Counted from the first letter of the stretch, positions 12,359 to 21,022 are shown. The stretch: DNA of 44,953 nt from Candidatus Endomicrobiellum roisinitermitis (GCA_031287855.1 JAITSL010000042.1:1-44953), one strand, 5' to 3'. Made by a program: numbers and translations. Notes: a model not told the origin generated them from the sequence alone.

Positions 12359-12629
12359 TCCCTAAACATAATCTCACAATAAGTAACAGCAGTATTTGAA
12401 CTTACACTAACTTATACCTTATGACTCTTGGATTAATAAAAAAGAGAGTTTTTACTTATAAAAACCATAAAGAATAATAAAAAAACAAATCACCATTTAT
12501 AAGGCTTTAAAAGAAAGAATGTTGAAAAACGCAAGACAGTAAAAGAGTAACGATAATATGTTATTGTTCGTTTGCAGTATTTATTATATACTAGGTGTGA
12601 CAAACTGCTTTTTTGAAAAATTGTTTAAC

Positions 12630-12676
12630 AATTTGACAAAATGCATATTGTTTCGTTTGATAATTTGACAAAATGC
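12630..12676 (+). promoter_or_regulatory. Duplicated TTGACA module, promoter of the 12694 ATPase
   Basis: AATTTGACAAAATGC occurs at 12630-12644 and again at 12662-12676, 32 bases apart. The first copy supplies a TTGACA (12633-12638) spaced 18 bases from TTGATA (12657-12662), followed by AT, a plausible sigma-70-type promoter. The second TTGACA lies close to the gene start and could be part of an operator. Confidence 0.45.
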
Positions 12677-12693
12677 TATTATGGTGGCTGAAT

Positions 12694-13881
12694 ATGGAAT
12701 TTAATAAGCTTATAGAATTAAACAGGTTAGCTAAGGAAGGAGTTGTACAATATTCTAGCTATAGAAAACTTTATTTTGAATTATTACAAGATAAGGGGAA
12801 ACATTTTGTTGGTATTGTTGGCCCAAGGGGTGTAGGTAAAACCATTACATTAAGACAACTTACCATAAATATTCCTAGGTCATTTTATATATCAATGGAG
12901 TCTTTTGACGGTAGTATGTTCAATATATTAAAGGAATTAAAAGAGAAGTTTAAAATAGAAACATTCATGTTAGACGAAGTTCACAGTTACAGTGATTTTG
13001 ATAAGGAAATCCAAAGCGTTTATGAACTTTTAAACGTAAAAATTTTTTTCACAAGCTCTACAGCTCTTTCTATGGCGAAATATAGAAATGATATGTCAAG
13101 AAGAGTTTTGCTAAAACATTTGCATCCATTTTCTTTTAGGGAATATCTCACATTTAAAGGAAAAAGTGATATACCTCACTTAACATTTGACGATTTTATA
13201 AATAAAGAAATAGCTGAACCTATTTTGCCTTTAGGCGAGTATTTTTATGAGTATATTAGAGGTGGCTTAATGCCGTTTGCTTTGCATGAGCCTGATGTTC
13301 TTTTTCTTTTAGATAATGTACTAAACTCAGTAATTTATAAAGACATTCCTAGAGTAAACAAAAATATTACTATGGGAGATCTTAGTATCATCACTAAACT
13401 TGTTAAGTTTATTGGATTGTCGTCAGTTGACGGGATTAATTATTCAAGCATTGCAAGAAATTTAAGTATAACTAAGTACAAAGCAGAACAATATATCTCA
13501 CTTTTGGAGCAAGCTTTTATTACACAAATTATACTACCTGAAGGTTCAAACATTTTAAAAGAACCAAAAATATTATTAAGTTTACCGTATCGTTTACTTT
13601 ATCAAAAGTTTGATTTGGCACTGGGAGGTCTAAGAGAAGATTTTTTTGTTCAATCTTGTAAAATTCTTGGTAAAAATATTTCTTATTTGAAATCTACAGT
13701 TGGAACAAAAACACCAGACTACATGTTTTCTGATACAAATATAGTGCTAGAAATTGGAGGAAAAGGAAGAAGTCAATTTAAAGGCATAAAATTCAGTAAG
13801 AAAATTATATTATCCGATTCCTACGAGTATAATACACATGCCAAGAAACCACTTTTTACATTTTGTCTTGTTGAAAAATAA
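12694..13881 (+). CDS. AAA ATPase, DUF4143-type with nuclease-like C-terminus
   Basis: The N-terminal half is a P-loop ATPase with Walker A GPRGVGKT (43-50) and Walker B FMLDEVH (91-97), followed by the HPFSFREYL block typical of the DUF4143 ATPase family. The C-terminal third contains PDYMFSDTNIVLEIGGKG, which looks like the PD-(D/E)XK-related core of these proteins. The length (395 residues) is normal. The start at 12694 was preferred over 12673 because GGTGG lies six bases upstream. The cellular role of this family is not established; suggestions include defence, DNA processing and toxin-antitoxin-like maintenance. It stands alone, just downstream of dnaA, with its own duplicated TTGACA module. 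Confidence 0.85.
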   Translation: MEFNKLIELNRLAKEGVVQYSSYRKLYFELLQDKGKHFVGIVGPRGVGKTITLRQLTINIPRSFYISMESFDGSMFNILKELKEKFKIETFMLDEVHSYSDFDKEIQSVYELLNVKIFFTSSTALSMAKYRNDMSRRVLLKHLHPFSFREYLTFKGKSDIPHLTFDDFINKEIAEPILPLGEYFYEYIRGGLMPFALHEPDVLFLLDNVLNSVIYKDIPRVNKNITMGDLSIITKLVKFIGLSSVDGINYSSIARNLSITKYKAEQYISLLEQAFITQIILPEGSNILKEPKILLSLPYRLLYQKFDLALGGLREDFFVQSCKILGKNISYLKSTVGTKTPDYMFSDTNIVLEIGGKGRSQFKGIKFSKKIILSDSYEYNTHAKKPLFTFCLVEK

Positions 13882-13914
13882 CTTTTTTTGCACACTTTTA
13901 GTCCATCTCAACAG

Positions 13915-14196
13915 TCTTTAATATTGAAATGGAGTTTTTACGAAAAGACAAGAAAGACATAAATGAATTTTGCTTTAAACAATGAAAGGGGTCTGTCTAA
14001 AAACCTTGCTGTTGTGTTAAAAAATTTGTGTTTATAACACTATAAAACCTTGCATTGTCACAAAATTCACAGTAATTATACGCATTCATAACGCTAAGCT
14101 TGCTATAATTAACACCGACATTAGTACTGCACCTGCAGCAGCAAACGCGCTGTGCTTTACAAGATTAATAGTTTGTCCTGCTATACTTATACTTTA
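13915..14196 (-). repeat. Inverted-repeat element copy C (degenerate) plus adjoining repeat
   Basis: Read on the minus strand, 13915-14095 shares the interior of copy B at 18542-18868: an AATGC-TATAATT-CTGTGAATTTT block, CAATGCAAGG, ATAAACAC and AAGGTTTTTAG-CAG. It also shares the CAAAATTCATTTATGTCTTT stretch of copy A. The terminal inverted repeats are missing. Bases 14122-14196 match 1325-1397. The gap 13882-14261 holds no gene. Confidence 0.6.
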
Positions 14197-14261
14197 AGTA
14201 ATTTTGAGATAATCGTTTATTGTCAACACTAGCAAGTAGAGTGTAGCACAACTAAATATAT

Positions 14262-15503
14262 TTATAGTGATAATTTAAGTTTTTTGATATTTTCAAGTAC
14301 AACTTTTTTAATTTTATCAGGAACATCATGACTAATACTTTTATTTGATAAGTTTATTTCTACACCAACAGCTTTGGGCAACAGTTCACACATTTCTAAA
14401 AACTCTTTTTTGAACATTAAAAAAGAATATTCAACATTGTTACACAATGCTTGCCAGTCATGATTGCTAATATTTCCTTTTTCGTAGGAAGAGCCTATTT
14501 TCATAGCCATTTTTTTTGTTAGTATAGGATATGTTTCTGTAGATAAAATATCATAAGCTGGTGCCAATATAGGTTTTTTGTTTTTGTAAAGTAAAGAGAA
14601 ATTTTTGCCATGAGCATCATTATTGCCAATCAAATAGTTAAACATAACTGTTTTCATAAAGAGTAGTTTAGCTTTTGCAGGTAACTGTGTGATATTTAAA
14701 AGTTCAAAACATTGTTTAAAGCCAGGCCCACCGTCAGCTTGATATTTGTTGATACTTAATATTCCTAATGCTTGGCAAAAATCTTCCTGATGAATTCTCA
14801 TAACAGTGTCTTTGCTTACTTCTCTGTCGTAACGTTCAATAAGCAAATATGCAACATTTTTTGCTGATTTAATTTCAACTTTAGGAACGTTAATCCCTAG
14901 TGCACCTGCTAGACGCATACATATGTATTCGTTCAGAACAGTTTCATTAAGATTTTTTATCAATGGCTTTAAAATATGTGTTGATGGCGTACCATTTCTC
15001 GGAATACAAATTTTACCATCTATCAAACTAATAGGAGCTTTGTCTTGTGTGCCTGCAAGAGACAATCTAACATCGTTGTTCTTTTCCATAAAAAATGGAT
15101 GCTCTGGCAATGCTTTGATATGCTTGGATAAAGATTCTTCTGTTTGGGGATATCCTTCAAGTTTAACAAAATGTGCTTTTTTTATAGGTTCTTCTTGAGC
15201 ATGTAAAGACAGTGCTCCTGCACAATCATGCCCTATAGTCTTAAGAATAGCGAAATCGCTGTTAGCGTTTATCCCATATATTTTGGCTATATTGTTTCTA
15301 ACATGTTCACTTTCTGGTAGAAGTCCATTGAAATATGGTCGACACTCTTTTTCAGAAAAAGATTTTTTATCTAAAGGCAAACTCCAAGAGATAGGAATTT
15401 TGGCAGTATCAGAATATGTAAAATGTAGTTTCCCATTTTTATCTTGCTCTAATATACCAACTTCTTCTCCAAATAAACGGACTGAAAGTTGTTTGGTGTT
15501 CAT
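14262..15503 (-). CDS. hipA: HipA-family serine/threonine kinase toxin
   Basis: HipA toxins phosphorylate targets such as glutamyl-tRNA synthetase and cause growth arrest or persistence; HipB neutralises and represses them. The 413-residue protein shows the N-terminal couple-HipA domain (YFNGLLPES, 57-65), the SLAGTQDK nucleotide-binding loop (148-155), the LLIERYDR segment (220-227), the catalytic NNDAHGKN (294-301) with Asp296 and Lys300, and the metal-binding AYDILST (316-322). All key residues are present, so the kinase is probably active. The ATG follows the hipB stop after a single base, so the two are translationally coupled. Targets cannot be told from sequence. Confidence 0.93.
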   Translation of the reverse strand: MNTKQLSVRLFGEEVGILEQDKNGKLHFTYSDTAKIPISWSLPLDKKSFSEKECRPYFNGLLPESEHVRNNIAKIYGINANSDFAILKTIGHDCAGALSLHAQEEPIKKAHFVKLEGYPQTEESLSKHIKALPEHPFFMEKNNDVRLSLAGTQDKAPISLIDGKICIPRNGTPSTHILKPLIKNLNETVLNEYICMRLAGALGINVPKVEIKSAKNVAYLLIERYDREVSKDTVMRIHQEDFCQALGILSINKYQADGGPGFKQCFELLNITQLPAKAKLLFMKTVMFNYLIGNNDAHGKNFSLLYKNKKPILAPAYDILSTETYPILTKKMAMKIGSSYEKGNISNHDWQALCNNVEYSFLMFKKEFLEMCELLPKAVGVEINLSNKSISHDVPDKIKKVVLENIKKLKLSL

Positions 15504-15504
15504 G

Positions 15505-15723
15505 TTAATCTATCTCTGGAATTTTAAGGTTTATTTCAATGCCAAGCATGCTAATTACTTTTAATGTTTTCCCTAAAGAAGCAGTTTCTTTTCCTTTTTC
15601 CAAATCAACAATAAAACGTACTCCAACACCAGCCACAGCTGCTAGTTGTGATTGATTGATCTTTTGGCGTACTCTTAGCTCTTTGATTATTTTACCGATT
15701 TCGTTTGGTTTTGTTATAAGCAT
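15505..15723 (-). CDS. hipB: HipB-family helix-turn-helix antitoxin
   Basis: This 72-residue protein has an XRE-type helix-turn-helix (about 14-45: LRVRQKINQSQLAAVAGVG) and ends in a strand-forming tail (IEINLKIPEID), as HipB proteins do. It should bind the palindromes just upstream and inhibit HipA. The start at 15723 was chosen because AGAGGA lies four bases upstream. A longer open frame to 15906 reads through both operator palindromes and a decayed surface-protein remnant, so it is not credible. The stop is one base from hipA. Confidence 0.92.
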   Translation of the reverse strand: MLITKPNEIGKIIKELRVRQKINQSQLAAVAGVGVRFIVDLEKGKETASLGKTLKVISMLGIEINLKIPEID

Positions 15724-15733
15724 AACGTCCTCT

Positions 15734-15806
15734 AAATTTCCCGCTCGGGAAAAGCTAGTCATATTATATATTATTTTTTTATGAAATTTCCCGCTCGGGA
15801 AAAGCT
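15734..15806 (-). promoter_or_regulatory. hipBA promoter with two identical palindromic operators
   Basis: TTTCCCGCTCGGGAAA occurs at 15737-15752 and 15787-15802, each inside an identical 23-base unit (15734-15756 and 15784-15806) exactly 50 bases apart. Between them, on the minus strand, lies a TATAAT -10 element (15768-15763). The upstream copy would cover the -35 region and the downstream copy the leader of hipB, so a dimer or looped HipB/HipA complex could silence the operon. E. coli HipB operators also have TCC/GGA arms, but with eight central bases. Confidence 0.85.
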
Positions 15807-15809
15807 GAC

Positions 15810-16065
15810 CTTTTAATTTAAAGTTTGAATATGTTTGCGGATCTAATGTAACGTTGGCAGGGCCATATGGGCCAGGGTTAGGAGAAGGGTTAAGAGAGGT
15901 TAACATTTAATGTTGATGATGTAGTTCACCCCCTGTGATAATAGATAATAAGTTTAGTAGCATCTATTATAACATACATAGTATCATGTCATGCACATCA
16001 TACTTCCCAACAACGCCACCAGGCACATAGATGAACACGCCATTAGCATTCGCCAAACTCAAATC
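15810..16065 (-). pseudogene. Remnant of a surface-protein gene
   Basis: The minus strand carries SLANANGVFIYVPGGVVG at about 16010-16065 and, in another frame, a proline-rich NPSPNPGPYGPANVTLDPQ at about 15830-15900. Both resemble pieces of the remnant at 2330-2965 (PNANLYAVYLGVP and PSPGPDTPTTVTLDPQ). The VTLDPQ end is like the start of Listeria-Bacteroides repeats. The two sites may be relics of one repeated family of secreted proteins. Only about 250 bases are readable. Confidence 0.4.
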
Positions 16066-16167
16066 ACTTTTATTTTAGAAATCAACCTTTCCTTTCCTTT
16101 AAAACCTGTCAGGTCAAGATATAAAAAAGTGTATATATACTGTTGGCAAGCATCATTATAATATTTT

Positions 16168-16183
16168 AGTATTATGATATACT
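16168..16183 (+). promoter_or_regulatory. Possible operator before the antitoxin gene
   Basis: AGTAT and ATACT are inverted repeats separated by six bases, directly before the AGGAG site of the antitoxin. A TATAAT lies at 16157-16162. This is a usual position for autoregulation by a ribbon-helix-helix protein, but the palindrome is short. Confidence 0.35.
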
Positions 16184-16198
16184 ATCAGGAGATCCCCT

Positions 16199-16339
16199 GT
16201 GAAAAATCAAATAAGCCTTACAATTGACGAGCAAATACTTAATTGGATTGACATGGAACGCAATACAACTACACGTTCTACGTTTATTAATCAAATTTTG
16301 AAAAAGACATACAATGAATTCAAACAGTCTTTTGATTGA
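16199..16339 (+). CDS. Ribbon-helix-helix antitoxin-like protein
   Basis: A short frame starting with GTG at 16199 has AGGAG eight bases upstream and encodes 46 residues. The N-terminal strand (NQISLTIDEQILNWID) followed by two helices (RSTFINQILKKTYNEFKQ) is the MetJ/Arc/CopG-type fold found in type II antitoxins. The frame ends in TGA, and the same frame continues open into a RelE-like toxin remnant. In a normal pair the antitoxin would continue a little further and the toxin would have its own start. The gene may therefore be truncated or part of a broken pair. Confidence 0.65.
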   Translation: MKNQISLTIDEQILNWIDMERNTTTRSTFINQILKKTYNEFKQSFD

Positions 16340-16594
16340 GAATCTGAAGACAAAATCGCAGAACAAAACATTAAAGAAAATTATAAAGTGCTGCCAATTA
16401 ATTTACAAGATCTTTTTGCTAACAACCCTTTTCATCCTTCTCTTAACACTCATAAATATAAAACATCTGAGAAAAGTTTAATATATGGAGCATATATTAA
16501 CGTTTCTTATAGGTTCACTTTTGAAATGACAAAAGAAAAATATATTCCCCGAAATATTGGTCCCCATAAAATAATAGATAGAGGAACTGTTTAA
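16340..16594 (+). pseudogene. RelE/ParE-like toxin remnant
   Basis: The frame after the antitoxin TGA reads VLPINLQDLFANNPFHPSLN, then IYGAYINVSYRFTFEM and RNIGPHKIIDR. These match the RelE/ParE-like toxin layout: LPxxLQxxF, NPFHPSLxTHK, a YGAxVNxSYR strand and a final IGxHxxVYR strand. The normal N-terminal strand (KxxYSxxFxKDFK-like) and a credible start codon are missing. It is therefore a toxin whose start has been lost, lying in frame with the antitoxin gene. A GTG at 16388 could start a shortened product. Confidence 0.65.
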
Positions 16595-16756
16595 AAGTTT
16601 GTATGGACACTCTATTAGTAATTTATACTAATTTTTGTGTTTTATGGAGATATACCTACTCTTGGAATGGTTTTGTTCATTGGCATGCTTTTTACAAAAA
16701 CAGTTCCAACTTTATAAAACTTAAGCGTTTAATCATAAGATCCTCTTATTTTTTTC

Positions 16757-17005
16757 TGTAATATTTGTCTACAATAAATTCAGAACTTTTTGTCCATAGC
16801 AAATTATTTATACGTTTTAAAACTTTATAAGTATTTGAGTCCAAAGATCTTCATAAGCATAGTCAAAAGCTGCGCTTTAGTTTCTTTTTTTAGTATGTCA
16901 TCTGCATTGTCTGTTGTATGTATTTCATGTTTGCCAGAATATTCTTCAACTGCAACAACTGCTAACAAGTTTTTGTCTCTTTCTTCTTACTGAATCATTA
17001 GAGCT
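16757..17005 (-). pseudogene. Unrecognised decayed coding fragment
   Basis: The minus strand reads LLAVVAVEEYSGKHEIHTTD, continues to KAQLLTMLMKIFGL, and after a frameshift near 16840 resumes with NTYKVLKRINNLLWTKSSEF to a stop. The pieces look like real coding sequence, but the family was not recognised. The rest of 16595-17086 is AT-rich and shows no gene. Confidence 0.4.
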
Positions 17006-17086
17006 ATTCTTACTTTGTTTAAATTCAAACAAAATTATAACTCATTATCTCAAAAAAGTCATTGAAAATTAAACAAAACTTAACAA

Positions 17087-18460
17087 TTACTTTCCTATAC
17101 AAAAAGTAGAAAATATGGTATCTAAAATGTCTTCTTTAACTTCAATACCTAAAATTTCGTTTAATGCGTTTTGTGCTACTTGCGCATGGAAACAGGCAAG
17201 TTCGTCTGCATCTTTTTTAGAAAGTTCTAATTTTGTTTTTTGTAGTGCTTCTAAAGCGTTGTTTAGCAAAGTGTAATGCCTGGAATTTATCATTAAGTTA
17301 GTGCTTTCTATATCATTTACACCAACAACTTTTGTAAGTTTTTCTAAAAGTGCAAAGAGGCCTATTTCTTTTTTTGCAGAGATTTTTGTGGCAGCCAATT
17401 TAGAAAATAACGGATTGTTGTCAATGTTTAGTTTTTGTGGTAAGTCAGACTTGTTTAGTACGGCAATTATAGGAATACTTAAATTTTCTTTGTTTAATAT
17501 GTTAGCAATTTGCACGTCATTTTTGTCTATTGGTAGAGAACTATCAAAAATCCAAACTAAAACATCTGCTGAAAAAATAGTTTCTTTAGTTTTTTCTTGC
17601 CCTAAAAGTTCTATAGAGTTTTCTATATGTGTTCTAATGCCAGCTGTATCTATTACTGTAAGAGGGACGCCATAACAGTCTATAGTTTCTTCTATTGTGT
17701 CTGTTGTTGTGCCTGCAATATCTGTAACTATTGCTCTGTTTTTGCCTAAAATTGCGTTCAGTAAAGAAGATTTCCCTGCATTAGGTTTGCCAATAAATGC
17801 AACTTTTATACCGTTTTGAAAAATTTTGCTTACTTTATAAGATTTTAAAAGACTCTCTATACCTTTCATGCAAGTTTCAACACGAGAAAGTTTTTCTTCC
17901 CTAGACAAAAATATAATATCTTCTTCAGGATGGTCTAAGTTTGCTTCCATAAAAGCAATAAGGTTTGTGATAGAGTTTTTTATACTTTTTATTTTTGTAG
18001 AAAAAATGCCATTAACATTATTTAAAGCAGCTTTTACAGAAGTGAATGTCTTGCTTGTTATTAAGTTGCAAACAGCTTCTGCTTGAGTAAGATCTTTTTT
18101 CCCATTTAGAAAAGACCTGTAAGTAAATTCTCCGGGCTCAGCGGGCCGTGCACCAGCTTTGTATAAAAGGGTTAATATTTCATTTATTATTACTGGGTTG
18201 CCATGCACAGATATTTCTACTAAATTTTCGCCCGTATAAGTGTTTGGTGCATAAAAAAAAGAGCAAAGCACCTCGTCTTTTTTTTCGTTACCGTCCACAA
18301 TAAATCCGTACTTAATTTGGATATCTTTACTAGAAGACGGTTTAAATACTTTGTTTAAAATATCAAAAGAGTTGTTCCCTGACATACGTATTACTGCAAT
18401 TGCAGATTTGCCGGCTGCTGTTGACAGAGCTGCTATAGTGTCTTCCTTTAAGTAGTTCAT
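17087..18460 (-). CDS. mnmE: tRNA modification GTPase MnmE
   Basis: MnmE with MnmG installs the (carboxymethyl)aminomethyl group on wobble uridine 34 of certain tRNAs. The 457-residue protein has the N-terminal folate-binding domain (DTIAALSTAAGKSAIAVIRMSG at 7-28), a helical domain, the inserted GTPase domain with G1 GKPNAGKSS (224-232), G2 GTTTDT (250-255), G3 DTAG (271-274) and the NKSD motif near 337, and the C-terminal catalytic CIGK (454-457). The length is normal. It stands alone among decayed sequence, so it is a housekeeping gene in an accessory zone. Confidence 0.97.
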   Translation of the reverse strand: MNYLKEDTIAALSTAAGKSAIAVIRMSGNNSFDILNKVFKPSSSKDIQIKYGFIVDGNEKKDEVLCSFFYAPNTYTGENLVEISVHGNPVIINEILTLLYKAGARPAEPGEFTYRSFLNGKKDLTQAEAVCNLITSKTFTSVKAALNNVNGIFSTKIKSIKNSITNLIAFMEANLDHPEEDIIFLSREEKLSRVETCMKGIESLLKSYKVSKIFQNGIKVAFIGKPNAGKSSLLNAILGKNRAIVTDIAGTTTDTIEETIDCYGVPLTVIDTAGIRTHIENSIELLGQEKTKETIFSADVLVWIFDSSLPIDKNDVQIANILNKENLSIPIIAVLNKSDLPQKLNIDNNPLFSKLAATKISAKKEIGLFALLEKLTKVVGVNDIESTNLMINSRHYTLLNNALEALQKTKLELSKKDADELACFHAQVAQNALNEILGIEVKEDILDTIFSTFCIGK

Positions 18461-18541
18461 AAGTATTTAGTCATCAAACATCTAATAAATTACTCGTATT
18501 ATAACATAAATATAAGGAGATATTTAAAAGAAGTGCAGATA

Positions 18542-18868
18542 TTGGTCTAGTTTATAACCTTCTTGTAGTTGCCTCAAAGAACGGTTTATGAGCAACAAAG
18601 GTTTAATATTGCAGAAGGGATATGTCTAAAAACCCTAATGCTTATAATTGCTGTGAATTTTTTGGCAATGCAAGGCAAAAAATACAGGGTTTATTGTGTC
18701 ATAAACACGAGTTTTTAACGCAGCAGTGTAGAAAAAGGCATAGTAGGATATGCATTAAGGTTTTTAGGCAGCCTCAATTCATTATATGGAGTAAAATACA
18801 TATAAGTCTTTTTTGTCTTATCATTTTGCAAGTTTGCTAATTTGATTAAATGTTATAAACTAGACCAA
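18542..18868. repeat. Inverted-repeat (MITE-like) element, copy B
   Basis: TTGGTCTAGTTTATAAC (18542-18558) and its exact inverted copy (18852-18868) form perfect 17-base terminal inverted repeats of a 327-base unit. Copy A at 2548-2748 shares the ends and flanking interior, and copy C at 13915-14095 shares the middle. An open frame of 72 codons inside (18622-18840) has stops in copy C, so it is unlikely to be a gene. No target-site duplication was seen. The element lies between the mnmE start and the 18932 ATPase. Confidence 0.75.
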
Positions 18869-18931
18869 CCAGACTATTTCTATGTCAAGTGACTGTAAAA
18901 GTTCAATACGTGTTTGAACTTTTACAAAAGA

Positions 18932-20170
18932 TTAGACCCCTAGAGATGATAATGATATTACATTTACACCATCTGGACGTTTGTAACTTATCCCTGTACC
19001 TACAATTATATTTAAAGATGTTGGGCGCTTTGATATATTTCTAGTTATTGTTATTAAGTTTTTTGCAGCTATATCAACAAGCGATGGCCCTAGTTTAACT
19101 TCAAATGCTGCCCACTCCCCAGTGTCATTTTGTACTATAGCATCTATTTCTTTGTCATTGGAATCTTTGTAATGATACACTAAAGCATCATTTGCCTGTG
19201 CATAAACACGTAAATTATGAATTACTAAAGACTCAAACAAAAAACCCAAATATTCAGGATTTTTTAACAAACTTTCTTCATTTAATCCCAAAATGCTAAT
19301 AGCCAAAGACACATCTGCAAAATGTCTTTTTGGGGCTTTTCTTAACTGTGCAGATGATCTAATATGAGTATTCCATGCAAGTTGATTTTCAATTATCATT
19401 AACCGTTCTAAGGTATCTAGATAATCACTTACAGTTAGTCTTGTAATACTTTCTGAATATTGTTTTATATCTTTAGTTAAAGTTCCGATATTTGCGGCAG
19501 TAGAAATATTTCTTGCTAAAGATTTCAATAACGCTTTTATTTTGTTTGGGTCTCGAGAAATTTTTGACACTTTTGACAAATCTACTTCTGCTAATAAATC
19601 AATATAAGCTTTATTAATTCTTTTTGCAGATTCAACAGACTTGTTGATATTAGTCGGCCATCCTCCTATAAATAGTCTATTTATTATATTATTGATAGAA
19701 ATCTTTTGGATTTCAGGTTTTATTTTATCTGTCTTTAATAAAGCGCCTAGAGATATTGTTCCGGATGAAAAACCCAATTCAAACCAAGACATCGTTCTCA
19801 TAACTGAAATTGTAAAACGCCCTGCTCCAGAATGTGTTTTTGTTGTTTCAATAGGATTTGCGGAGCCTGTTAAAATAAACTGTCCTGGTTTTTGTTTTTT
19901 GTCTACATGATGGCGAATATAATTCCATAAAAGAGGTTGCTCTTGCCATTCGTCAATCAAGCGCGGAGTTTGCCCATCAAGCAAAACCTCGGGATTAAAA
20001 TCCATAAATGTTTTTACTTTTGGATCTATATCAACCTGAAGTCTACTTTTTGCAAATTGCAGTGCTGTTAAAGTTTTTCCACAAGACTTAGGACCTTTTA
20101 TCAAAAGTGCCCCGCTACTTTTTAGGTTTTTTTGTATCTCTATTTCTATGATACGTTGTTTATATATCAT
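18932..20170 (-). CDS. AAA ATPase with DUF4143 domain
   Basis: The 412-residue protein has Walker A GPKSCGKT (25-32), Walker B PRLIDEWQ (69-76) and the sensor-like FILTGSANP (about 98-106). The middle is the helical DUF4143 region with WFELGFSSG near 130, and the C-terminus has DKEIDAIVQNDTGEWAAFEV with EVK, a PD-(D/E)XK-like core. All motifs look intact. A strong GGAGG precedes the ATG. The function of this family is unknown; it is common in host-associated bacteria. It has no partner gene, so a stand-alone role is likely. Confidence 0.9.
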   Translation of the reverse strand: MIYKQRIIEIEIQKNLKSSGALLIKGPKSCGKTLTALQFAKSRLQVDIDPKVKTFMDFNPEVLLDGQTPRLIDEWQEQPLLWNYIRHHVDKKQKPGQFILTGSANPIETTKTHSGAGRFTISVMRTMSWFELGFSSGTISLGALLKTDKIKPEIQKISINNIINRLFIGGWPTNINKSVESAKRINKAYIDLLAEVDLSKVSKISRDPNKIKALLKSLARNISTAANIGTLTKDIKQYSESITRLTVSDYLDTLERLMIIENQLAWNTHIRSSAQLRKAPKRHFADVSLAISILGLNEESLLKNPEYLGFLFESLVIHNLRVYAQANDALVYHYKDSNDKEIDAIVQNDTGEWAAFEVKLGPSLVDIAAKNLITITRNISKRPTSLNIIVGTGISYKRPDGVNVISLSSLGV

Positions 20171-20243
20171 GTTACCTCCATACTATACAAAATAAGCATA
20201 TAATAATATACAAAAAAAATCAATTTCAATATACGAAATATGG

Positions 20244-20307
20244 CAATATTACTATACATAAAAATCTTACTTGGCTGATTATGTAAGTCTTAAGTATAGT
20301 AGTATTG
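20244..20307. repeat. Nested inverted repeat in an AT-rich gap
   Basis: CAATATTACTATAC (20244-20257) and GTATAGTAGTATTG (20294-20307) are inverted repeats at 13 of 14 bases. Inside them CTTAC (20266-20270) pairs with GTAAG (20283-20287). The gap 20171-20497 holds no gene; this is its only structure. It may be a small palindromic element or a hairpin between two minus-strand genes. Confidence 0.5.
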
Positions 20308-20497
20308 TTATTTGAAGTCACTTATATGATGTAAAATTAATATAAAATAGTTGTCCACATCTGACTTGATCTTGATAAAACTTAAAGATGATCCTTAGAT
20401 AAATTTATGATTTTTATAAATATCAAGAGGAAAGTGAAGACTGAAACTTAGTTATTTGTGGTGTTAATACTGGATGGTAAATTTATAATAACGTGAG

Positions 20498-20857
20498 TCA
20501 CGCTAAAATCTTTACAAACAACATAAAGACGATAATAGCATAAAAAGGTAACAATTGTTTGTTAGCTTGCTGCACAGACTTATTGGGTTTAAACAGTTCG
20601 TACCCAATAAATAAAATGATAGTTATTGCAGATATTAACGAAAGCATCAAAGATATAGCATATAATGCAAGAGAAATAAAAATAAAGTGTTTGTCTTGGT
20701 TGTGTTTTAGTCCGGTAGCGTCTTTTAAAGTGTAAATAAGTAGTGCAACTAACGAACAAAACAGGCCAACAAAAGCAAGAAAAGAAAACCTTATACAAAC
20801 GCCAAGCAATAGGCCAAAAATAAAAACTACCAAAATTTTTGCAGTTAAACTTTTCAT
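20498..20857 (-). CDS. Small membrane protein of unknown function
   Basis: This is a 119-residue hydrophobic protein with four likely membrane helices at about 7-24, 26-43, 58-83 and 103-118, joined by short charged loops (LKDATGLKHNQDKH and LFKPNKSVQQANKQ). No family motif was recognised. The codons and the charge pattern around the helices look like a real protein, and the start has a weak AAGAGA site. No partner is evident; the next sequence downstream is a gap with a nested inverted repeat. Confidence 0.55.
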   Translation of the reverse strand: MKSLTAKILVVFIFGLLLGVCIRFSFLAFVGLFCSLVALLIYTLKDATGLKHNQDKHFIFISLALYAISLMLSLISAITIILFIGYELFKPNKSVQQANKQLLPFYAIIVFMLFVKILA

Positions 20858-20874
20858 AAAGTCTCTTATTTGAT

Positions 20875-20993
20875 TACTTGGGAAAAGTCGCGTAGAGTTC
20901 TTTTTTAGTTGCAGATAAGACTTCTTGATTGTTCAAATTGTCTGTTATAGGTTTGTCTATACTCGTCTACCAATAGCACTACTCCTTTAACAT
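20875..20993 (-). pseudogene. Fragment of an AAA-ATPase_like gene
   Basis: The minus strand reads GVVLLVDEY, a Walker B segment, and after a frameshift DKPITDNLNNQEVLSATKKE up to a stop at 20875. This aligns with ILVDEYDKPMIDSLNKAKEV in the intact gene at 21023. Only about 40 codons remain, so it is a relic of a second copy of the same family. Confidence 0.6.
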
Positions 20994-21022
20994 TGGTCTT
21001 GTAAGTTCACTACTTTTTTTTC

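Noticed and set aside
15505-15906. A 133-codon frame that would extend HipB upstream
   Set aside because: It reads through both operator palindromes and a surface-protein remnant; the ATG at 15723 has a good ribosome-binding site and gives the normal HipB length.
18622-18840. A 72-codon open frame on the plus strand
   Set aside because: It lies within inverted-repeat element copy B, and the matching part of copy C has stops.
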